From assembly GCF_015712065.1 (NCBI RefSeq), contig NZ_JACFYZ010000002.1:496001-560000 (forward strand): a stretch of DNA of 64,000 bases. The letters are read 5' to 3'. The notes beneath the pieces were generated by a model. The model did no database searches. It saw nothing but the letters and a program-made list of their open reading frames with translations, and was not told the origin of the DNA. Source of the stretch: Ectopseudomonas chengduensis (GTDB lineage Bacteria; Pseudomonadota; Gammaproteobacteria; Pseudomonadales; Pseudomonadaceae). Below, one piece after another: positions 50,058 to 58,698 of the stretch (position 1 is the stretch's first letter; every line of letters begins with the position of its first letter). Both the position numbers and the translations under genes were made by a program.

Positions 50058-50225
50058 ATGAAGGAACAGCGCCATCTACCCGCACTGCGGGCGCACATCG
50101 AGCAGTTATTGAGCAAAGGCTGGGTGATCGCCAGTCGCAGCCCCATGACGCTACGCAACGGCAGCCGTTGCTATCTGGTGTCACACGGCATGCTGATCAG
50201 CGAGTCCGCCACGCGCGCGGCCTGA
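50058..50225 (+). CDS. Small hypothetical protein
   Basis: A 55-residue basic protein, MKEQRHLPALRAHIEQLL to SESATRAA, with no domain that I recognise. I favour the ATG at 50058 because GAGGAG lies upstream at a good distance; an earlier start near 49998 is possible. The central part has a helix followed by a short beta-like stretch (GWVIASRSPMTLRNGSRCYL). A clear terminator follows at 50240, which supports a transcribed unit. Function unknown. Confidence 0.6.
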   Translation: MKEQRHLPALRAHIEQLLSKGWVIASRSPMTLRNGSRCYLVSHGMLISESATRAA

Positions 50226-50239
50226 TAACTCTTTCCCGA

Positions 50240-50277
50240 CCGCTGCGCCGTTATCCCGCCTGGCGCAGCGGCGTTTT
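50240..50277 (+). terminator. Rho-independent terminator after the 55-residue gene
   Basis: CCGCTGCGCC, a 12-base loop, GGCGCAGCGG, then CGTTTTT: a ten-base stem with a T run 14 bases after the stop. Confidence 0.85.
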
Positions 50278-50403
50278 TGGTTACCGGATATTGCGTCCGT
50301 GGCCTGCCGTATCTCCCCTCTTTCCCCCGTCATAGCCGGGCTGCAGGCCTTTCACTGGCATGCTTTCTTTCCCCGATACCTGATCGGCAACGGATGTAAC
50401 GTC

Positions 50404-50432
50404 TTGGTCTGAGCGTGGTCAGTGCCTATAAC
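50404..50432 (+). promoter_or_regulatory. Sigma-70-like promoter of the aldo/keto reductase gene
   Basis: TTGGTC (50404-50409), a 17-base spacer and TATAAC (50427-50432) stand about 30 bases before the start at 50463. The spacing is ideal and both hexamers are near consensus. Confidence 0.65.
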
Positions 50433-50462
50433 CAACCGGTCACTGATTAGAGGAGCCACGCC

Positions 50463-51383
50463 ATGCCCAGTCGTCGTCGATTCCTGCACGGCAGCGCCAG
50501 CCTGGTGGCATTAGCCGCCCTGATGCCCTGGTTGCCGTCATCCGTCTTCGCTTCCGGCACTTTGCTGAGTCGGGCGATTCCCAGCACTGGTGAACTGCTG
50601 CCGGTGATCGGCCTGGGGACCTCGCGTACTCACGATGTGGCGATGACCGACGAGGCGCTACAACCCTTGCGCGAGGTGCTGCAGGCGCTGGTCAATGGTG
50701 GCGCCAGTCTGGTGGATACCGCGCCCAGCTACGGACGAGCAGAGGCCGTGTGTGGTGCATTGGCCGCAGAAGACGACATGCGCAAGAAACTGTTCCTGGC
50801 CAGTAAGGTGTCCTCCTCCGGGCGCGCAGCAGGTGAGCGGCAGGTCGAGGCGAGCTTCGCCGCGCTCAAGACCGACACCATCGACCTGATGCAGGTGCAC
50901 AACCTGCAGGACACCAGCACTCAACTTGCGCTGCTGCGCGAGCTGAAAGAGCAGGGCCGGGTACGCTACATTGGCGTGACTCACTACCTGGATTCCGCCC
51001 ATGAGCGCCTGCTTGAGGTGCTGCGCCAGGAGCCGGTGGATTTCGTCCAGTTCAACTACTCCATCGGTGAGCGCAACGCCGAACGTGAGTTGTTGCCTTA
51101 TTGCGCCGACAAGGGCATCGCGGTGCTGATCAACCGGCCCTTCCAGCGCTCGGCGCTGTTCGACCGAGTCAAGGGCAAAAGCCTTCCCGACTGGGCCGCG
51201 GTGGAGCTGGACGTCACCTCCTGGGCGCAACTGATGCTCAAGTTCATCCTCGCCAATCCGGCGGTAACGGCGGTGATTCCGGCTACTTCCAATCCGCGTT
51301 ACATGGCTGACAACATCCTCGCCGGGCAGGGTCGCCTGCCTGACGCGGCGCAGCGCCAGCGCATCATCGAGTTGTTCGCCTGA
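50463..51383 (+). CDS. Tat-exported aldo/keto reductase
   Basis: A 306-residue aldo/keto reductase with an N-terminal twin-arginine signal: SRRRFLHGSAS followed by a hydrophobic segment ending near PSSVFASG. The enzyme should therefore be folded in the cytosol and exported. The AKR tetrad is visible: Asp and Tyr in LVDTAPSYGRAE, Lys in FLASKVSSSG and His in LMQVHNLQD. AGAGGAGCCACGCC precedes the ATG. Only one base separates it from the following transporter-like gene, so they are probably co-expressed. Substrate unknown. Confidence 0.9.
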   Translation: MPSRRRFLHGSASLVALAALMPWLPSSVFASGTLLSRAIPSTGELLPVIGLGTSRTHDVAMTDEALQPLREVLQALVNGGASLVDTAPSYGRAEAVCGALAAEDDMRKKLFLASKVSSSGRAAGERQVEASFAALKTDTIDLMQVHNLQDTSTQLALLRELKEQGRVRYIGVTHYLDSAHERLLEVLRQEPVDFVQFNYSIGERNAERELLPYCADKGIAVLINRPFQRSALFDRVKGKSLPDWAAVELDVTSWAQLMLKFILANPAVTAVIPATSNPRYMADNILAGQGRLPDAAQRQRIIELFA

Positions 51384-51384
51384 T

Positions 51385-52668
51385 ATGCAGGCGCTCACCC
51401 GGCGCCTGGCACGGGCGATCAATGCCGAAGGAGAAGAGTTGGCGGCCGTTCTGGCCGGCTTCGCCCTGTTCTTCTGCCTGTTCGCCGGCTACTTCATGCT
51501 GCGGCCCATTCGCGAGGCGATGGGTATCACCGGCGGGGTGAACAACCTGCAGTGGCTGTTCACCGCCACCTTCGTCGTCATGCTGCTGGCAGTCCCGCTG
51601 TTCGCCTGGCTCAATTCGAAAGTCCCGCGTATTCACTTCATCGACTGGGTATACGGCTTTTTCTGCCTCAACCTGCTGGTCTTCGTCCTGCTGTTTCGTG
51701 TCGATCACGACAGCGTGTGGCTGGCGCGGGTGTTCTACGTATGGATCTCGGTCTACAACCTGTTCGTCGTCTCGGTGGCCTGGAGCCTGATGGCCGATGT
51801 GTTCGACGGCGCCCAGGCGCGGCGGCTGTTCGCCTTCATCGCCGCGGGCGCCAGCGTCGGCGGGCTGTGCGGGCCGCTGCTGAGCGCGCTCCTGATCGGC
51901 ACCGTTGGCGAGTCCGGGTTGATGCTGATGGCCGCCGTGCTGCTCGGCGCGGCCATGGCGCTCAAGCGCTACCTGATGGACTGGCGCGAGCGCCAGGGCG
52001 CCGGACGGTCTGGGGCGGTACCCAGCGAGAGTCCGCGCAGGCCGGTGCCGGGCAATCCGTTCAGCGGGCTGACGCGTATGCTCGGTTCGCGTTACCTGCT
52101 GGGTATCGGCGCGTTCATCCTGCTGCTGACCTCGGTCAGCACCTTCCTCTACTTCGAGCAGGCGCGCCTGGTGGCCGAACTGTTCCCGGATCGAGCCGCG
52201 CAGGTGCGGGTGTTCGGCGTGATCGATTTCGTCGTGCAGGCCGGTGCCCTGGCAACTCAGGTATTTATCACCGGCAGGGTGGCGCAGAAGCTCGGCGTGC
52301 GCGTGCTGCTGTCGCTGGTGCCGGCGCTGGTTTGCCTGGGCTTTATCGGCCTGGCACTGGCGCCGACCTTCGCCATGCTGGCGGGGTTGATGATCGTGCG
52401 GCGCATCGGCGAGTACGCCTTCGTCCGGCCGGGGCGGGAAATGCTCTTCGCGCCGCTGGACGCCGAGAGCAAGTACAAGGTGAAGAACTTCATCGACACC
52501 GTGGTCTATCGCGGCGGCGATGCCCTCAGTGGCTGGGCCAAGGCGGGGCTGGACATGCTCGGCCATGGGGCCTGGCTGGTGGCCATGGTCGGTGCGCTGT
52601 GCGCCGCGCTGTGGGGTGTGCTCGGCTGGTACCTGGGTGGCCGCGCCGATAGGCAAGTCGAGAGGTAG
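51385..52668 (+). CDS. MFS-type protein of the ADP/ATP-carrier-like (NTP transporter) group
   Basis: A 427-residue membrane protein with about 12 membrane segments. The N-terminal half has FMLRPIREAMGITGG and NNLQWLFTATFVVML, phrases typical of bacterial proteins distantly related to plastid/rickettsial ADP/ATP translocases. A later FVRPGREMLFAPLDAESKYKVKNFIDT stretch is also characteristic of this group. Free-living bacteria are not thought to exchange ATP through it, so the substrate is open. It follows the Tat-exported reductase by one base. Confidence 0.8.
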   Translation: MQALTRRLARAINAEGEELAAVLAGFALFFCLFAGYFMLRPIREAMGITGGVNNLQWLFTATFVVMLLAVPLFAWLNSKVPRIHFIDWVYGFFCLNLLVFVLLFRVDHDSVWLARVFYVWISVYNLFVVSVAWSLMADVFDGAQARRLFAFIAAGASVGGLCGPLLSALLIGTVGESGLMLMAAVLLGAAMALKRYLMDWRERQGAGRSGAVPSESPRRPVPGNPFSGLTRMLGSRYLLGIGAFILLLTSVSTFLYFEQARLVAELFPDRAAQVRVFGVIDFVVQAGALATQVFITGRVAQKLGVRVLLSLVPALVCLGFIGLALAPTFAMLAGLMIVRRIGEYAFVRPGREMLFAPLDAESKYKVKNFIDTVVYRGGDALSGWAKAGLDMLGHGAWLVAMVGALCAALWGVLGWYLGGRADRQVER

Positions 52669-52750
52669 GCTGTGCTGTACGCACCGGCATTGCCCACCCG
52701 TCGATTGAAGAGCGGTCGGTGCGCACCGCCTGTGGCGGCCCCGCGACACC

Positions 52751-53653
52751 CTACGGGTTGGCCACTGCGACTATCTCCTCGATCAACCATTGCAGCGCGG
52801 CATCGCGCTGGCGCTGCGCCAGGCTGACCACTTCGAGGTGGAAGGGCCCGAGGGTGAAGGGTAGGTCGAACAGCTGCAGCGGCAGCAGCGTGGCGAAATG
52901 CCGGGCCAGGGCGGTGGGCAGCACCGCCGCCAGCTCGCTGCCGGCGACGATATGCGCGGCCTGCAGGTAGTTCGGCGTGGTGTAGAGAATCTGCCGCGAC
53001 AGCCCCTGTTCCCCCAGCCATTGATCGACCATGCCGCGGGTCTGCCCGCCGTGTACCCAGAGGTGACGCAGGCGCAGGAAGGTCTCCAGATCCAGATTGC
53101 CCTGGCGCAGCCGCGGATGCTCGCGGTGCACCGCCAGCTTGAGCGTCTCGCTCATCCAGTGACGGCGGGCGAAACGCGCCGGCATCTCGTCGAAACGGCC
53201 CAGCACCAGGTCCAGCTCGCCCTTGTCCAGCGCCTCCATCGGCAGGCTGGGGCTGAGGTGGCGAATATCGATGCCGATGCCCGGTGCCTTGTGGCTGAGG
53301 CGGTCGAGCAGGCGCGGCATGCACACCAACTCGACGTAGTCGGTGACGGCGATGCGAAAGCGCTGGCGGCTTTCGCCCGGCTCGAAGGCCTCGCCGGCGC
53401 TCAGGCTCTGCTCCAGCTGACGCAGCGCGCTGCGGATCGGCGCCTCCAGTGCCAGTGCCCGCGGCGTTGGCTGCATGCGCCGGCCGACGCGCACCAACAG
53501 CGGGTCGTCGAGCAGCACGCGCAGGCGACCCAGCGCATTGCTTACCGCCGGCTGGCTCAGCGCCAGGTGTTCGGCGGCGCGCGAGACGTTCTGCTCGCGC
53601 AGCAGGGCGTCCAGTACGCGCAGCAGATTGAGGTCGAAGTTGCTGAAATTCAT
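52751..53653 (-). CDS. LysR-family regulator of the adjacent beta-oxidation genes
   Basis: A 300-residue LysR-type regulator. The N-terminal helix-turn-helix has DLNLLRVLDALLREQNVSRAAEHL and LSQPAVSNALGRLR; residues about 90-300 form the effector-binding domain. It is divergent from the hydroxyacyl-CoA dehydrogenase gene, with 98 bases between the starts, the normal layout for a LysR regulator and its target. The palindrome ATACG-T-CGTAT lies eight bases upstream of its own start and is a candidate site. The effector is unknown; an acyl-CoA or a related acid is plausible. Confidence 0.9.
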   Translation of the reverse strand: MNFSNFDLNLLRVLDALLREQNVSRAAEHLALSQPAVSNALGRLRVLLDDPLLVRVGRRMQPTPRALALEAPIRSALRQLEQSLSAGEAFEPGESRQRFRIAVTDYVELVCMPRLLDRLSHKAPGIGIDIRHLSPSLPMEALDKGELDLVLGRFDEMPARFARRHWMSETLKLAVHREHPRLRQGNLDLETFLRLRHLWVHGGQTRGMVDQWLGEQGLSRQILYTTPNYLQAAHIVAGSELAAVLPTALARHFATLLPLQLFDLPFTLGPFHLEVVSLAQRQRDAALQWLIEEIVAVANP

Positions 53654-53660
53654 TTACTGA

Positions 53661-53671
53661 ATACGTCGTAT
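53661..53671. promoter_or_regulatory. Candidate LysR-regulator binding palindrome
   Basis: ATACGTCGTAT is a perfect 11-base palindrome in the divergent promoter region between the LysR gene and the hydroxyacyl-CoA dehydrogenase gene. The surrounding 60 bases are AT-rich relative to the window. Confidence 0.5.
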
Positions 53672-53751
53672 CACAAGACTAAATTTCAAAAATAGTAGCG
53701 GCTTGCTTATCGTGACCCAAGCTTTTTCCTGCGTACCCGAGAGGAACAACA

Positions 53752-54993
53752 ATGACTCAAGTCGTCTCGCCGCTTCGCTGTGCCGCCGTGATCGGCGCCG
53801 GCACCATGGGCCGCGGTATCGTCATCAGCCTGGCCAATGCCGGTCTGCAGGTGCTGTGGTTGGACAACAACCCGCAGATGGTCGAGCAGGGCCTGGCGAT
53901 GGCTGAGGAAACCTGGGCGCACAATGTCGCCAAGGGCCGTATCGATGCGGCCGAGGCCGCCGCGCGGCGCGCACGTATCGAGGCGGTGGACGGCTACGCG
54001 GCGCTGGCCGACGCTGACCTGGTTATCGAGGCGGTGTACGAGAATCTCGAGCTCAAACAACGCATCTTTCGTGAGCTGGATGCGGTGCTGAAGCCGGGCG
54101 CCATCCTCGCCAGCAACACCTCGGCGCTGGATGTCGACGCTATCGCTGCAGTCACCACGCGGCCAGAATCGGTGCTGGGCCTGCACTTCTTCAGCCCGGC
54201 GCACATCATGAAACTGCTGGAGATCGTCCGCGGCGGCAAGACCGCGCCAGCCGTGCTGCAGGCGGCTCAAGAGCTGGGCGCGTGCATGGGCAAGGTGGCG
54301 GTGGTCGCCGGCAACTGCCACGGTTTCATTGGCAACCGCATGCTGCACACCTATGTGCGCGAGGCGCGCATGCTGCTGCTCGAGGGCGCCTGGCCGCATC
54401 AGGTGGATACGGCGCTGCAGGGCTTCGGCTTCGCCATGGGGCCGTTTCGCATGTATGACGTGGTCGGCATTGACCTGGAGTGGCGTGCCCGTGAGCTGGC
54501 CGGGGAGGGGCAGGATGATCCGGCGGTGCAGGTGGATAACCGTCTGTGCGAGCTGGGTCGCTTTGGCCAGAAGAGTGGCAAGGGCTATTACCGCTATGCG
54601 CCCGGCAGTCGCCAGGCCGAACATGATCCGGTCGTCGACGGGCTGGTGCAGATGCAATCGGAACGCCTGGGCTTTACCCGTCGTGAGATCGACAACGAGG
54701 AAATTCTCGAGCGCTGCCTGCTGGCACTGGTCAACGAGGGGGCGAAGATTCTCGAGGAGAACATCGCCGCCAATAGCCGCGACATCGATCTGGTCTATCT
54801 CAACGGCTACGGCTTTCCCGCCGAGCGTGGCGGCCCGATGGCCTGGGCCGATGGCGAGGGCGTCGCTGCCATCCGTCAACGCCTGCTGCAGCTGAGCGAG
54901 CGTTTTGGCGGCCATTGGCAGCCGGCGGCGCTGATCGAGCGTCTGGCCGCCGACAACAAGCGCTTCAGCAACGTGCAGGAGGGCCGGGTATGA
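53752..54993 (+). CDS. 3-hydroxyacyl-CoA dehydrogenase
   Basis: A 413-residue NAD-dependent enzyme that oxidises L-3-hydroxyacyl-CoA to 3-ketoacyl-CoA. The Rossmann motif is VIGAGTMGRGI at about 13-23, and HFFSPAHIMKLLEIV carries the catalytic histidine. It keeps both C-terminal 3HCDH repeats (GPFRMYDVVGIDL and NGYGFPAERGGPM), as in FadB/FadJ, but has no hydratase domain. It begins the cluster controlled by the divergent LysR gene and overlaps the acyl-CoA dehydrogenase gene by ATGA. Together these two catalyse steps one and three of beta-oxidation; hydratase and thiolase are missing here. Confidence 0.92.
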   Translation: MTQVVSPLRCAAVIGAGTMGRGIVISLANAGLQVLWLDNNPQMVEQGLAMAEETWAHNVAKGRIDAAEAAARRARIEAVDGYAALADADLVIEAVYENLELKQRIFRELDAVLKPGAILASNTSALDVDAIAAVTTRPESVLGLHFFSPAHIMKLLEIVRGGKTAPAVLQAAQELGACMGKVAVVAGNCHGFIGNRMLHTYVREARMLLLEGAWPHQVDTALQGFGFAMGPFRMYDVVGIDLEWRARELAGEGQDDPAVQVDNRLCELGRFGQKSGKGYYRYAPGSRQAEHDPVVDGLVQMQSERLGFTRREIDNEEILERCLLALVNEGAKILEENIAANSRDIDLVYLNGYGFPAERGGPMAWADGEGVAAIRQRLLQLSERFGGHWQPAALIERLAADNKRFSNVQEGRV

Positions 54994-56780
54994 GCTATCA
55001 GGCGCCATTGCGCGATATGCGCTTCGTGCTGCACGAACTGTTCGACGCTGCCGGCCACTGCGAGCGTCTGGGCAACGGCCTGGATCGCGAGCTGATTGAC
55101 GGCGTGCTGGAGGAGGCTGCGGCCTTTGCCGTAGGCGAGGTCGCGCCGCTCAATCGCAACAGCGATGAGGAGGGCTGCCACCTGGAGAATGGCCAGGTCA
55201 GCACGCCCAAGGGCTTTGCCGAGGCCTACCGGCAATACGTGGACAACGGCTGGGCGAGCATGACCGGGCCGGTGGAATATGGCGGCCAGGGCTTCCCGCA
55301 GCTGGTGGCCTTTGCCTTCCACGAAATGCTGATGGGCGCCTCGCTATCCTTCCGCGTCTACTCCGGGCTTACCGAGGGCGCCGTGCTGGCGCTGCACAAG
55401 CACGGCAGCGAAACGCTGAAGCAGCAGTACCTGGGCAAGCTGGTCAGTGGCCAGTGGACTGGCACCATGTGTCTGACCGAGCCGCAGGCCGGCACCGACC
55501 TGGCGCTGCTGCGCACCCGCGCCGAGCCGCAGGCCGACGGTAGCTACCGCGTCAGCGGCAGCAAGATCTTTATCAGCGGCGGCGAGCAGGACATCTCCGA
55601 AAACATCATCCATCTGGTGCTGGCGCGCCTGCCGGATGCGCCTGCTGGCGTGAAGGGCATTTCATTGCTGCTGGTGCCGAAATTTATCGCTGCCGCCGAC
55701 GGCACACCGGGTGAACGCAACACGCTGTCGTGTGGCGCTATCGAGCACAAGATGGGCATCAAGGGTGCCTCCACCTGCGTGATGAACTTCGACGGCGCCA
55801 CCGGCTGGTTGGTAGGCGAAGCCAACCAGGGCCTGGCCTGCATGTTCACCATGATGAACGACGCGCGCTTTCAGGTCGGCCTGCAGGGCTTGGGGATAGG
55901 CGAGGCAGCCTTCCAGGGTGCGCTGCGCTACGCCCGTGAACGCCTGCAGTCGCGTGGTCTGGCGGGCGCGCAGGCGCCGGACAAGGTGGCCGATCCGATC
56001 ATCGTTCACCCCGATGTGCGGCGCATGCTGCTGACGCAGAAGACCCTGGTCGAGGGCAGCCGCATGCTCGCCGCCTACACCGCGCGCCAGCTCGACCTGG
56101 AGCATGGCGCCGAGTCGGCCGAGGCGCGCCAGGCGGCCGGCAAGCGCGCGGCGCTGCTGATCCCTATCGTCAAGGCGTTCTTCACCGACATGGGCCAGGA
56201 AGTGGCCAGCCATGGCGTGCAGGTCTATGGCGGGCATGGCTTCATCCGCGAGTGGGGCATGGAACAACTGATGCGCGACAGTCGCATCACCCAGCTTTAC
56301 GAAGGCACCAACGGCATTCAGGCGCTGGACTATATCCGCCGTAAGTTACTCGGCGACGGTGGTGCGGAGTTGTCCGCACTGCAGGCCGAGTTCAGCCAGC
56401 TGTGCGATGCCGGGGCGGATCGAACGGCCCTGGCGCAGATGGCTAGCGTGGTGCAGGCCCGCTTGGGCGAATGGCGCGAGCTAAGCACAGAAGTGATTGC
56501 CGCCTGTCAGCGCGACCCGCAGGAGATCGGCGCCACTTCGGTGGATTTCCTCCAGTACTCGGCTTATGTGCTGCTCGCCGGTTTCTGGCTGCAAGCCGCG
56601 GCGCGGGCGCAGGATGCGCTGGAGTCGGGCAGCGGCGAGGCGGCGTTCTACCAGGCCAAGCTGCACAGCGCCGAGTTCTATCTGCGCCGTGTGCTGCCGC
56701 GCGCCAGTGCGCACCGCGAAGCCCTGCTGGGTGGGGCGGATTGTTTGATGGCTATGGATGAGGGCAGTTTCGCCTTTTAG
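54990..56780 (+). CDS. Acyl-CoA dehydrogenase (long C-terminal form)
   Basis: A 596-residue FAD enzyme of beta-oxidation. It belongs to the roughly 600-residue form with an extra C-terminal helical domain. Visible motifs are MCLTEPQAGTDLALLRT for FAD and substrate binding, KIFISGGEQDISENIIHLVLAR, and the helix VYGGHGFIREWGMEQLMRD followed by RITQLYEGTNGIQALD, which holds the usual catalytic glutamate region. The ATG at 54990 overlaps the preceding stop, so the two dehydrogenases are translationally coupled. Preferred chain length cannot be read. Confidence 0.92.
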   Translation: MSYQAPLRDMRFVLHELFDAAGHCERLGNGLDRELIDGVLEEAAAFAVGEVAPLNRNSDEEGCHLENGQVSTPKGFAEAYRQYVDNGWASMTGPVEYGGQGFPQLVAFAFHEMLMGASLSFRVYSGLTEGAVLALHKHGSETLKQQYLGKLVSGQWTGTMCLTEPQAGTDLALLRTRAEPQADGSYRVSGSKIFISGGEQDISENIIHLVLARLPDAPAGVKGISLLLVPKFIAAADGTPGERNTLSCGAIEHKMGIKGASTCVMNFDGATGWLVGEANQGLACMFTMMNDARFQVGLQGLGIGEAAFQGALRYARERLQSRGLAGAQAPDKVADPIIVHPDVRRMLLTQKTLVEGSRMLAAYTARQLDLEHGAESAEARQAAGKRAALLIPIVKAFFTDMGQEVASHGVQVYGGHGFIREWGMEQLMRDSRITQLYEGTNGIQALDYIRRKLLGDGGAELSALQAEFSQLCDAGADRTALAQMASVVQARLGEWRELSTEVIAACQRDPQEIGATSVDFLQYSAYVLLAGFWLQAAARAQDALESGSGEAAFYQAKLHSAEFYLRRVLPRASAHREALLGGADCLMAMDEGSFAF

Positions 56781-56790
56781 CGCAGATGTA

Positions 56791-56847
56791 TGTAGGAGCC
56801 GGCTTGCCGGCGATGCCGGTTGTGATCGCCGGCAAGCCGGCTCCTAC
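56791..56847. repeat. REP-like palindrome, TGTAGGAGCCGGCTTGCCGGCG type
   Basis: TGTAGGAGCCGGCTTGCCGGCG and the inverted CGCCGGCAAGCCGGCTCCTAC form a near-perfect hairpin 10 bases after the acyl-CoA dehydrogenase stop. Confidence 0.9.
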
Positions 56848-56859
56848 GGGCGCAGCGGT

Positions 56860-56919
56860 GTAGCCCGGATGTAATCCGGGGAAATTTGCCTGACCGATCC
56901 CGGATTTCATCCGGGCTAC
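56860..56919. repeat. REP-like palindrome, GTAGCCCGGATG type (copy 4)
   Basis: GTAGCCCGGATGTAATCCGGG and inverted CCCGGATTTCATCCGGGCTAC. It ends four bases before the ribosome binding site (AGAGGAG) of the alcohol dehydrogenase gene. Confidence 0.85.
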
Positions 56920-56936
56920 AACAAGAGGAGCACCCC

Positions 56937-58100
56937 ATGCATCCCTTCAGCTTCGCCACCACCGCACAGATCCTTTGCGAATCCGGCGCCAGTCTGCGTC
57001 TGGCCGAACTCTGTCGCGAGCGCGGCGCCCGGCGTGTGCTGATCGTCACCGATCCCGGCATCACCCGTCTCGGCATGCTGGAACCCTTGCTGCCGGGCTT
57101 CACCCGCGGCGGCATGAGCGTGCGGGTGTTCGACCAGGTGCTGGCCGACCCGCCTGAGGCCGTGGTACTGGCCGCCGTGGCCCAGGCCCGTGAGCTGCAG
57201 GCGGAGCTGGTGGTCGGTTTCGGTGGCGGCAGCTCGATGGACGTGGCCAAGCTGGTGGCCTTGTTGGCCCATCCCGACTGCGGTCAGGCGTTGAACGAGA
57301 TCTATGGCGTGGGCAATGCCCGCGGCCGGCGCCTGCCGCTGATCCAGGTGCCGACCACCGCCGGCACTGGCTCGGAGGTGACGCCGATCGCCATCGTCAC
57401 CACCGGCGAGACCACCAAGATGGGCGTGGTTTCGCCGCTGCTGCTGCCGGATCTGGCTCTGCTCGATGCCGACCTGACCCTCGGCCTGCCAGCGGCGGTC
57501 ACCGCGGCCACCGGCATCGACGCCATGGTGCATGCCATCGAGGCCTACACCAGCGCGCTGAAGAAAAACCCGCTCTCCGATCTGCTGGCGCGCGAAGCCC
57601 TGCGTCTGCTGGCAGCCAATCTCGATGAGGTGGTGCACAACGGCGGCAACCGCGAGGCGCGCCAGGCCATGCTGCTCGGCGCCTGTCTGGCCGGACAGGC
57701 CTTCGCCAACGCGCCGGTGGCGGCGGTGCATGCGCTGGCCTACCCGCTGGGCGGGCATTTCCATATTCCTCATGGGCTGTCCAACGCCCTGGTGCTGCCG
57801 CAGGTGCTGGCGTTCAACGCACCAGCGGCTGCGCCGCTGTACGCCGAGCTGGCGCCACTGGTATTGGGCGAGCAGTTGCGTGCGGGCAGTGCGGCGGCGC
57901 AGACCGAGCAGTTGATCGAGGCCCTGGCCGGCTTCAGTCAGCGCAGCGGCCTGCCGACCCGGTTGCGCGACGCCGGAGTGAGCGAGGCCATGTTGCCCAC
58001 GCTGGCGGCGGACGCCATGCTGCAGCAGCGTCTGCTGGTGAACAATCCGCGCGAGATGAACGAGCAGCAGGCGCTGGCCATTTATCAGGCTGCTTACTGA
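56937..58100 (+). CDS. Iron-containing alcohol dehydrogenase
   Basis: A 387-residue group III (Fe-type) NAD-dependent alcohol dehydrogenase. It has the cofactor loop GGGSSMDVAK, PTTAGTGSEVTPIAI, and the metal ligands in GIDAMVHAIEAY and HALAYPLGGHFHIPHGLSNAL. The ATG at 56937 has AAGAGGAG upstream. Two REP-like elements separate it from the acyl-CoA dehydrogenase gene, so it may form a separate unit or be expressed at a different level. With the thioesterase downstream it suggests breakdown of an alcohol-derived acid. Confidence 0.92.
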   Translation: MHPFSFATTAQILCESGASLRLAELCRERGARRVLIVTDPGITRLGMLEPLLPGFTRGGMSVRVFDQVLADPPEAVVLAAVAQARELQAELVVGFGGGSSMDVAKLVALLAHPDCGQALNEIYGVGNARGRRLPLIQVPTTAGTGSEVTPIAIVTTGETTKMGVVSPLLLPDLALLDADLTLGLPAAVTAATGIDAMVHAIEAYTSALKKNPLSDLLAREALRLLAANLDEVVHNGGNREARQAMLLGACLAGQAFANAPVAAVHALAYPLGGHFHIPHGLSNALVLPQVLAFNAPAAAPLYAELAPLVLGEQLRAGSAAAQTEQLIEALAGFSQRSGLPTRLRDAGVSEAMLPTLAADAMLQQRLLVNNPREMNEQQALAIYQAAY

Positions 58101-58108
58101 TTCAGGTC

Positions 58109-58163
58109 GCGGCTAAAGCCCCTCGCACAGATCCGCAAGCTTTGTGGGAGGGGCTTAAGCCGA
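58109..58163. repeat. Degenerate REP-like palindrome
   Basis: CGCGGCTAAAGCCCC and the inverted GGGGCTTAAGCCGAG with a mismatched core, between the alcohol dehydrogenase and thioesterase genes. It resembles 18676-18729. Confidence 0.5.
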
Positions 58164-58185
58164 GATTACAACCCAAGGATCATCG

Positions 58186-58620
58186 ATGAACCAACCCCAA
58201 CACCTGCGTGGCGACTACCGTCACTTCCAGCCGATCACCACGCGCTGGCACGACAACGACATCTACGGCCACGTCAACAACGTGACCTACTACAGCTACT
58301 TCGACAGCGCGGTGAATGCCTACCTGATCGCCGCAGGTGGCCTGGATATTCATGCCGGCGAGGTGGTCGGCTTCGTGGTCAGCTCAAGCTGCGACTACTT
58401 CGCCTCCATCGCCTTCCCCGATGCCATCGAAGTGGGGCTGCGGGTCGGCAAGCTGGGTAACAGCTCGGTGCAGTACGAGCTGGCGATCTTCAAGGTGGGC
58501 GAAGAGCAGGCCTGCGCCGCTGGGCGTTTCGTCCACGTGTTCGTGGATCGTGCGAGCAATCGTCCCGTAGCGATACCCGAGACCTTGCGTGCGGCGATGG
58601 CGGCATTGCGGGTGGATTGA
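58186..58620 (+). CDS. Hotdog-fold acyl-CoA thioesterase (4HBT family)
   Basis: A 144-residue hotdog protein of the 4-hydroxybenzoyl-CoA thioesterase type. The active-site segment is [21 protein letters not shown], with the conserved aspartate and the GHVNN loop. It would hydrolyse an acyl-CoA thioester; substrate unknown. It follows the alcohol dehydrogenase gene in the same direction after a degenerate REP-like repeat, and by position belongs with the beta-oxidation cluster. Confidence 0.88.
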   Translation: MNQPQHLRGDYRHFQPITTRWHDNDIYGHVNNVTYYSYFDSAVNAYLIAAGGLDIHAGEVVGFVVSSSCDYFASIAFPDAIEVGLRVGKLGNSSVQYELAIFKVGEEQACAAGRFVHVFVDRASNRPVAIPETLRAAMAALRVD

Positions 58621-58698
58621 AACTCGCGCCGGGTGCGCCGTGCGCACCTTCTGGCCCGGCCTGCTAGGCTGTGGGCAATTATCCGCCAGGGAGTGCCC

